A stretch of 44,104 nucleotides of DNA, from contig JAFEGJ010000003.1 in assembly GCA_018240015.1 (NCBI GenBank), forward strand, positions 1-44,104, read 5' to 3'. The position numbers were made by a program, and so were the translations under genes. Below, one piece after another: positions 39,694 through 44,104 of the stretch. The stretch comes from Verrucomicrobiota bacterium. GTDB taxonomy: Bacteria; Chlamydiota; Chlamydiia; Chlamydiales; Rhabdochlamydiaceae. How positions within the stretch are numbered: the stretch's first letter is position 1; every line of letters begins with the position of its first letter. The notes below the pieces were generated by a model. It saw only the letters and a list, made by a program, of their open reading frames with translations, did not search any database and was not told the origin of the DNA.

Positions 39694-40053
39694 TTAGCCA
39701 TCCGAATCGCTATCGATGCCATCTTCAGGTAAAGGAAGGGGATGGAGACGTCCTCGTAATGTCCGTGCCTCAGCGGCCGCTGGAGCTATTTGATTAGCGA
39801 TTGTGCTCATTTGCTGATTGAACCCGGCGAAATCTGGTTGCGCTTGCTCTAGATGTCTGTTTAGCAAGACCAGACTCGCAATTAACATCGATTTGCAACG
39901 CAGTAATTGTGCTTTGTAAGCCTCAATGTCTTGCGCGGCTCCTTGCAAAATTTCTGCTTCTTGGAATTCTCGATCAAGCTTGGTTAGTTGCTGGTTATAC
40001 AAGTAAAATATTTTCTTGCTTTCAGGGGATGCATTCGCAGGTATATTAATCAT
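39694..40053 (-). CDS. Small helical hypothetical protein with acidic tail
   Basis: A 119-residue protein beginning MINIPANASPESKKIFYLYNQQ. The middle is coiled-coil-like (LDREFQEAEILQGAAQDIEAYKAQLLRCKSML) and the tail is acidic (LPEDGIDSDSDG). An upstream in-frame ATG at 40101 would add 16 residues, but it lies 2 bases after the best -10 box, so ATG 40053 fits better. No signal peptide and no recognised family. The composition fits a secreted effector or chaperone-like protein, which is inference only. Confidence 0.6.
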   Translation of the reverse strand: MINIPANASPESKKIFYLYNQQLTKLDREFQEAEILQGAAQDIEAYKAQLLRCKSMLIASLVLLNRHLEQAQPDFAGFNQQMSTIANQIAPAAAEARTLRGRLHPLPLPEDGIDSDSDG

Positions 40054-40103
40054 TTCAGTTCCCGGATTAAAAGGTTTCAGTGTTCGGTAATAGCATGGCA
40101 TCT

Positions 40104-40132
40104 ATTATAGCTTAAAAGAATGATTCAGCCAA
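40104..40132 (-). promoter_or_regulatory. Promoter upstream of the small helical gene
   Basis: On the minus strand TTGGCT (40132-40127) and a perfect TATAAT (40109-40104) are 17 bp apart. Transcription would start near 40097, downstream of ATG 40101, which supports use of ATG 40053. Confidence 0.5.
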
Positions 40133-40151
40133 TAAAGTGTTGAAGATTTTC

Positions 40152-41795
40152 TTAATAACTTAAAATCAAGGAGAAATGTAGCCGCTGATGACGCTTATGG
40201 TCAGCAACTTTTAGAAGAGGAAAAGCCCAATCGAGGCGGCCTGTGAGCCACGAGCCGATTTGATACCGAACGCCAGGGCCGATGCCGAGAAGGCTTTGCC
40301 ACCCATCTAGCTCGGGTATCGAGTTATGATTATAGCCTGTGCCAAAATCAACGAATCCTAGGAAAGTAAGAGAGTCTTTCACGCTCTTTTTCCAGCGCTG
40401 CAGAACTTTAATGCCATTCGATCTGGCTTCGACATTAAAACAAAACCCCGTATCGACGTTGACGAGTCTTTCTTGGTAGCCGCGGACAGTATTGTAACCG
40501 CCCAGGCCAAATTGTTCTGAAGGAAGGAGGCTGGCCGTGGAGACCTGGGCTCTTCCTTCCATAAATAGGAGCCAATGTGCAAATGAGACATAGTCGTCGA
40601 GGCGGACTTGACCATAGAAATAATAGGGAGTCGCGCCTTGTCTTAGTTTTTCATAGTCTTTACGGGATTGATGGGGGATCCAAATACCTGGAGACCAAAA
40701 GAGCTCGGTTTGAAATCCGATTTTGTGCATCGGGAATTCGTAGTTGAGGCTGTAGGCTAAAACGAGTTGTGTCAGGTTCACGGTTCCAGACGTCGAGTCG
40801 ATGGGGATGTCAAAAAAGTCGAGAGCATTGTTGGTTCCCTTGTAATCGAACCCGGCATCGATATTTTGGATGAAAGATGTATAGGTCTTTCCGACGGGGA
40901 TTTGGTAGCGCAGGCTTCCTTGTCCTGCTTGTCCGTGACTTCTAAAGGGCTCAAAATGGGGGTGAACCGTCGAGTAGCCGCCATAGAGTGTTAAAATGTT
41001 GCGCCAAGGAAGAGGGACAACGTAATTGAGCGTATGCGCCTGGAATTTGTGGAAGTCAGTCGAGGTCGTATATTGATAGGTCAAAATCTCATCGACTCCA
41101 AAGGCGTTGGCCCAATTGATACCTGCCATCAAGCGGGCGTTGCCGGTGTGGTCGTTGCCCGTATTATCACCGCCGGCATAGATGCGGACGGAGCGGCGAT
41201 CTTCCGTGATATAACGAATGTCGGTTGTACCGCTGGTTTTACCAGGTGTTAGTACAACATCGGTATGGTGGAAAGGGTTGCGGTTCATCCAGCTGACGTC
41301 GCTGAGGATTTGTGTAGAATCGATCGTATCTCCCGGATTTAAGCGGACATATTTTTGGAGAAGCTCCGTAGAAAAATGGCGGTTGCCGATAAATTCGATG
41401 TCGCCCACGCGGCTTTCCATCACGACGAGCTGAAGGACGCCGTTCGTCACATCTTGTTCGGGAGCAAGAACCAAGATGACAGGATGATCGTGCTCGCGAT
41501 AATAAAGAATGATCTCCCGTTTGATAACGGTGAGAGTGTCTTGTGTGACCGCATGCGTGTCTAGATAGATTCTTAAACGGTCTTCAAGACCTTGTGAGCC
41601 GCCGGGTACTGCGATGTCACGGAAAGAGATGCCAGACATTTTAGAAGTGTCGGGAATAAAATCATCGTAAGCTCCCAGAAGGACGATGCCTTTAAGCGTG
41701 GGGTTGGTTATTTGTGAAGAGCTCATCACAGGCGTTGAATCGGCCATCAAGGCGCCCATCGAAAAAAGGATCATTAATAGGGTTTTCTTTGGCAT
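40152..41795 (-). CDS. Two-partner secretion outer-membrane transporter (TpsB, ShlB/FhaC family)
   Basis: A 547-residue outer-membrane protein. A signal peptide (MPKKTLLMILFSMGALMADS) precedes two POTRA domains (about 50-195; VLQLVVMESRVGDIEFIGNRHFSTELLQKYVRLNPGD marks the second start) and a 16-strand barrel. The barrel includes the conserved region FGLGGYNTVRGYQERLVNVDTG (about 430-452), the VRGY motif of the family. C-terminal FSLILSY ends on an aromatic residue. It secretes the TpsA encoded just upstream, to which it is joined by a TGATG overlap. Confidence 0.92.
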   Translation of the reverse strand: MPKKTLLMILFSMGALMADSTPVMSSSQITNPTLKGIVLLGAYDDFIPDTSKMSGISFRDIAVPGGSQGLEDRLRIYLDTHAVTQDTLTVIKREIILYYREHDHPVILVLAPEQDVTNGVLQLVVMESRVGDIEFIGNRHFSTELLQKYVRLNPGDTIDSTQILSDVSWMNRNPFHHTDVVLTPGKTSGTTDIRYITEDRRSVRIYAGGDNTGNDHTGNARLMAGINWANAFGVDEILTYQYTTSTDFHKFQAHTLNYVVPLPWRNILTLYGGYSTVHPHFEPFRSHGQAGQGSLRYQIPVGKTYTSFIQNIDAGFDYKGTNNALDFFDIPIDSTSGTVNLTQLVLAYSLNYEFPMHKIGFQTELFWSPGIWIPHQSRKDYEKLRQGATPYYFYGQVRLDDYVSFAHWLLFMEGRAQVSTASLLPSEQFGLGGYNTVRGYQERLVNVDTGFCFNVEARSNGIKVLQRWKKSVKDSLTFLGFVDFGTGYNHNSIPELDGWQSLLGIGPGVRYQIGSWLTGRLDWAFPLLKVADHKRHQRLHFSLILSY

Positions 41796-43363
41796 CAGTA
41801 GTCGTTTCTATCCGCTTGGTAATAGTTGATTTTCTTGATCACGACAGGCTCTCTTTGCGCACCCTCAAAATCAAAACTCGATTGGATCGTTTTCTTAGGG
41901 ATTCCCTGAAGATCAAGAGTAAAAGGAGCTAGCCAGACATAGCCGTCGAATAATTTTAAGTTGTTGGACATCTCTGCCGAGAAAAAAGCGACAGTGTAGA
42001 AAAAGCCCTCGGGAAGTTCGGGCTGGACCCCAGGGATAATGTTAATAACCGGTGGTGAGGAAAAAAGGAATGTCGGACTTACTTCCTCTTCTATATCGAC
42101 GATCACTTCGTCAATAGGCGGTGGCGCTGGCGGAGAGAAAGCTTTATAGACAATGGCTGACTCAAAAGGCTCACCCACAGATAAGACGTCGATGTTGCGA
42201 ACGCCGCTATATCCTTGGGGGGCGCTATTTTGGATCGATCCTTGGATGTCAGAGGTTTTAAGGCCGATGATATTTACTTCACCGCCGTTGCCGCTTAAGG
42301 GGCCGCCTCTGGCGTCAATTTGACCGTAAAATTGTACTTCTTGACCGAATATCGATACGAGACCTCCGCTTCCTCTATATGTAGCTTGAGTATGCAACTT
42401 TGCGTCGGGATGAACGTAGACTGTTTCGGCATTGTGCATCAAGGGATCGGTTCCGAGCCGGCCGCCACCGACGTAAATCGATCCATTGCCTCGGGGTGCT
42501 GAAACATCGAGTTTGCCGGATACATAAATGTGTTTTCCTAGGACTTGAAGGGTGCCACCCGGAGCCATCAGATCACCGCTGGCTATCGCTGTTCCTTGAT
42601 CGGCGCATAGCACAATGCGCCCGGCTACATGTTGGAGCTGGTTTGCCTGTGTGAGGCCTGTGTCGTTGATTGCATATCCATAGACATTTCCATCGGCTTT
42701 GAGCTCCGCTACGTGGGCCTGAATCGTACCGGCGTTGGATATACCGATTTCCGAGTAGGGACTGTCTGTGGGGATGATCGTGATACGCTCTCTGCCAACA
42801 GAGTGAATGATGACCCGTTGCCCCGCAGCGAGACCGACCATTCCTTGAGGGGCCTGTACAGATCCTGTCTTGTCGATGACGTGGCTGATAAATATCGCAT
42901 CGCCTTCGCTGGCAATCACCTGCCCTTCAATGGAGATCCTTTGTGTGGAGGTTCCTTCAAAAAGTAAGTTACCTTCTAAGAAGTTTTTGTCAGAAAGGCC
43001 CAGGGTAGAGGCAAGAAAGGAGGCTGTATCGATCACGCCATCTTTGGAAATAACAATGCCGTGGGGATTGATAAGAAATACTTGACCGTTACTTGTTAGA
43101 AGTCCCTCGATGAGACTAGGAGATCCGCCAGTCACTCGGTTGAGAATCGCAGCTGTTTTGCTAGGCAGGGCAAACCGGACTTTTTCGCCGAGGCCAATAG
43201 AGAAGTCCCTCCAATGGACGATCGATTTGTCGTTTTGTGCATGGACAGAGAGATCGCCTGCAGCATCGATGGAGACTTGTCCCTGGACTACATGAGGATG
43301 GGAGGGCTTCGCAAGTAGAAACGCTGTGCTAAAAACAAGAGCTAAACTCCTAGCGAGCTTCAT
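41795..43363 (-). CDS. Two-partner secretion exoprotein (TpsA, FHA-type TPS domain), short
   Basis: A 522-residue secreted protein. The signal peptide MKLARSLALVFSTAFLLA starts at ATG 43363, with GAGGT upstream. The TPS domain (about 25-270) contains NDKSIVHWRDFSIGLGEKVRF, ILNRVTGGSPSLIEGLLTSNGQVFLINPHGI and ASFLASTLGLSD, all typical of haemagglutinin secretion domains. A short beta-helix (about 270-400) and a proline/acidic region (PPAPPPIDEVIVDIEEEV) follow. Most TpsA proteins have 1000 or more residues, so this one carries little cargo. Possible adhesin; no cysteine-rich or toxin domain is visible. Confidence 0.9.
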   Translation of the reverse strand: MKLARSLALVFSTAFLLAKPSHPHVVQGQVSIDAAGDLSVHAQNDKSIVHWRDFSIGLGEKVRFALPSKTAAILNRVTGGSPSLIEGLLTSNGQVFLINPHGIVISKDGVIDTASFLASTLGLSDKNFLEGNLLFEGTSTQRISIEGQVIASEGDAIFISHVIDKTGSVQAPQGMVGLAAGQRVIIHSVGRERITIIPTDSPYSEIGISNAGTIQAHVAELKADGNVYGYAINDTGLTQANQLQHVAGRIVLCADQGTAIASGDLMAPGGTLQVLGKHIYVSGKLDVSAPRGNGSIYVGGGRLGTDPLMHNAETVYVHPDAKLHTQATYRGSGGLVSIFGQEVQFYGQIDARGGPLSGNGGEVNIIGLKTSDIQGSIQNSAPQGYSGVRNIDVLSVGEPFESAIVYKAFSPPAPPPIDEVIVDIEEEVSPTFLFSSPPVINIIPGVQPELPEGFFYTVAFFSAEMSNNLKLFDGYVWLAPFTLDLQGIPKKTIQSSFDFEGAQREPVVIKKINYYQADRNDY

Positions 43364-43454
43364 ATTTACCTCTAATTTGGACATAAAACAAAACGGCAAA
43401 CTTGACAAGAAATTAATTTAATTCGAGGGAGTTTTCTTTTTTTTCAGAAAGCGT

Positions 43455-43484
43455 TTGCAGAAAATACGACGCCTTTAGTATGTT
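43455..43484 (+). promoter_or_regulatory. Possible rRNA promoter
   Basis: TTGCAG (43455-43460) and TATGTT (43479-43484) lie 18 bp apart, preceded by an A/T-rich stretch (43410-43450) that could act as an UP element. It lies about 200 bp before the 16S 5' end. No gene is seen in 43364-43685. Confidence 0.4.
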
Positions 43485-43594
43485 GGTGGCTTCCTCGCGA
43501 AATTATTGTGAGAGAATAGCGACACGAAAGTCGCAAGTTCATTCGACAAGAGTAGAGAAGCAATGTGCAAGCAAAATAATACAAGCTTGTGGGG

Positions 43595-43668
43595 CTTCTA
43601 CGACTTTGTTGTAGAAGTACCTGTAAAATTTTTTGAATAAATCCTAGGGCTTAGTCAAAAGCTCTAGG
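43595..43668 (+). other. Two hairpins in the rRNA leader
   Basis: CTTCTAC (43595-43601) pairs with GTAGAAG (43611-43617). CCTAGGGCTT (43643-43652) pairs with AAGCTCTAGG (43659-43668) with one G-U pair. Neither is followed by a clean U-run. They could be processing or antitermination elements of the pre-rRNA leader. Confidence 0.4.
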
Positions 43669-43685
43669 TGTTCAGATTCTTAATT

Positions 43686-44104
43686 TTTTTTGAGAATTTG
43701 ATCTTGGTTCAGATTGAATGCTGACAGCGTGGATGAGGCATGCGAGTCGAACGATAGTGAAGGGCAACCTGCACTATAGTGGCGGAAGGGTTAGTAATAC
43801 ATGAACAACTTGCCTCTAACCTGGGGATAACGGCTGGAAACGGCCGCTAATACCGAATGAGGTGGTTTGAGGGTATCCTTAAATCATCAAAGTAGGGGAC
43901 CGTGAAAGCGGCCTTGCGGGTAGAGAGAGGTTCATGGGATATCAGCTAGTTGGTGTGGTAATGGCGCACCAAGGCTAAGACGTCTAGGCGGATTGAGAGA
44001 TTGACCGCCAACATTGGGACTGAGATACTGCCCAGACTCCTACGGGAGGCTGCAGTCGAGGATCTTTCGCAATGGGCGCAAGCCTGACGAAGCGACGCTG
44101 TGTG
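43686..44104 (+). rRNA. rrs: 16S ribosomal RNA, 5' part (cut by window end)
   Basis: The start is set by the AGAATTTGATCTTGGTTCAG box, equal to Escherichia coli positions about 8-27, so base 1 is near 43686. The chlamydial GTGGATGAGGCATG stretch follows at about 43730. The universal ACTCCTACGGGAGGC is at 44036-44050. About 419 bases are present; the gene runs out of the window. Confidence 0.97.

Noticed and set aside
40053-40101. ATG 40101 as the start of the small helical gene
   Set aside because: A perfect TATAAT lies 2 bases upstream, so the transcript would begin after this ATG; ATG 40053 fits better.

Overview
The window comes from a member of the order Chlamydiales outside the family Chlamydiaceae, most likely an amoeba-associated or environmental chlamydia. 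The strongest evidence is the 5' end of a 16S rRNA gene at the right edge, which carries the chlamydial GTGGATGAGGCATG stretch. Supporting evidence is the set of neighbourhoods (mcsA-mcsB; rplU-rpmA-obg beside a metal ABC transporter; nrdR-dksA-lspA; the pair gpsA / UDP-sugar pyrophosphorylase; an acyltransferase E2 near the KpsF-type isomerase). A complete isocitrate dehydrogenase, absent from Chlamydiaceae with their cut-down TCA cycle, and a two-partner secretion system fit an environmental chlamydia. The genus cannot be fixed from the sequence alone.

Layout. 1-50: end of a tRNA-Thr gene. 51-3709: a Nif3/YqfO-like small protein, then a leftward operon of MFS transporter, McsA, McsB (with catalytic positions replaced) and an exported histidine phosphatase. 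3817-4457: two tandem paralogous small exported proteins. 4502-4671: a 170-bp palindromic MITE-like repeat next to a DUF1016 (YhcG-type) nuclease gene. 5872-11052: a tightly overlapping leftward operon for polysaccharide export (Wza-like lipoprotein, Wzz-like co-polymerase with a dead kinase domain, outer-membrane barrel, CPBP protease), divergent from a UDP-glucuronate 4-epimerase. 12052-13107: a leucine-rich-repeat protein. 13213-18581: waaF-like heptosyltransferase, a GT9-pyrophosphorylase fusion, gpsA and nnrDE.

18666-21641: tRNA-Phe with an unusual tail, a Fic protein behind four TTGCGCAA palindromes, a GT25 glycosyltransferase and a small unknown. 21713-23297: obg, rpmA, rplU. 23407-26019: two tiny basic proteins and a znuABC-type metal importer. 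26081: tRNA-Ser with a second unusual tail. 26352-34280: a rightward chain of eleven genes, nearly all overlapping (nrdR, dksA-like, lspA, unknown, cinA, rRNA methyltransferase, SpoU methyltransferase, RluA, gmhA, lpxK, E2 acyltransferase). 34333-39540: an OTU-type protease with a membrane anchor, a DUF4143 ATPase inserted at the 3' end of icd, icd, kdsD and a small unknown. 39694-43363: a helical small protein and the TpsB/TpsA secretion pair. 43686-end: partial 16S rRNA.

The main theme in Part 2 is 3'-end duplication. The tRNA-Phe and tRNA-Ser genes are each followed by a short string of hairpins that ends in a second copy of that tRNA's own 3' end, with both copies starting in the T-loop. 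The icd 3' end is also present twice, 95 bp each, flanking an ATPase gene; all nine differences between these copies are silent. These look like traces of elements that insert at gene 3' ends and rebuild them. The window also holds several candidate host-interaction genes (OTU protease, Fic, LRR, small helical proteins).
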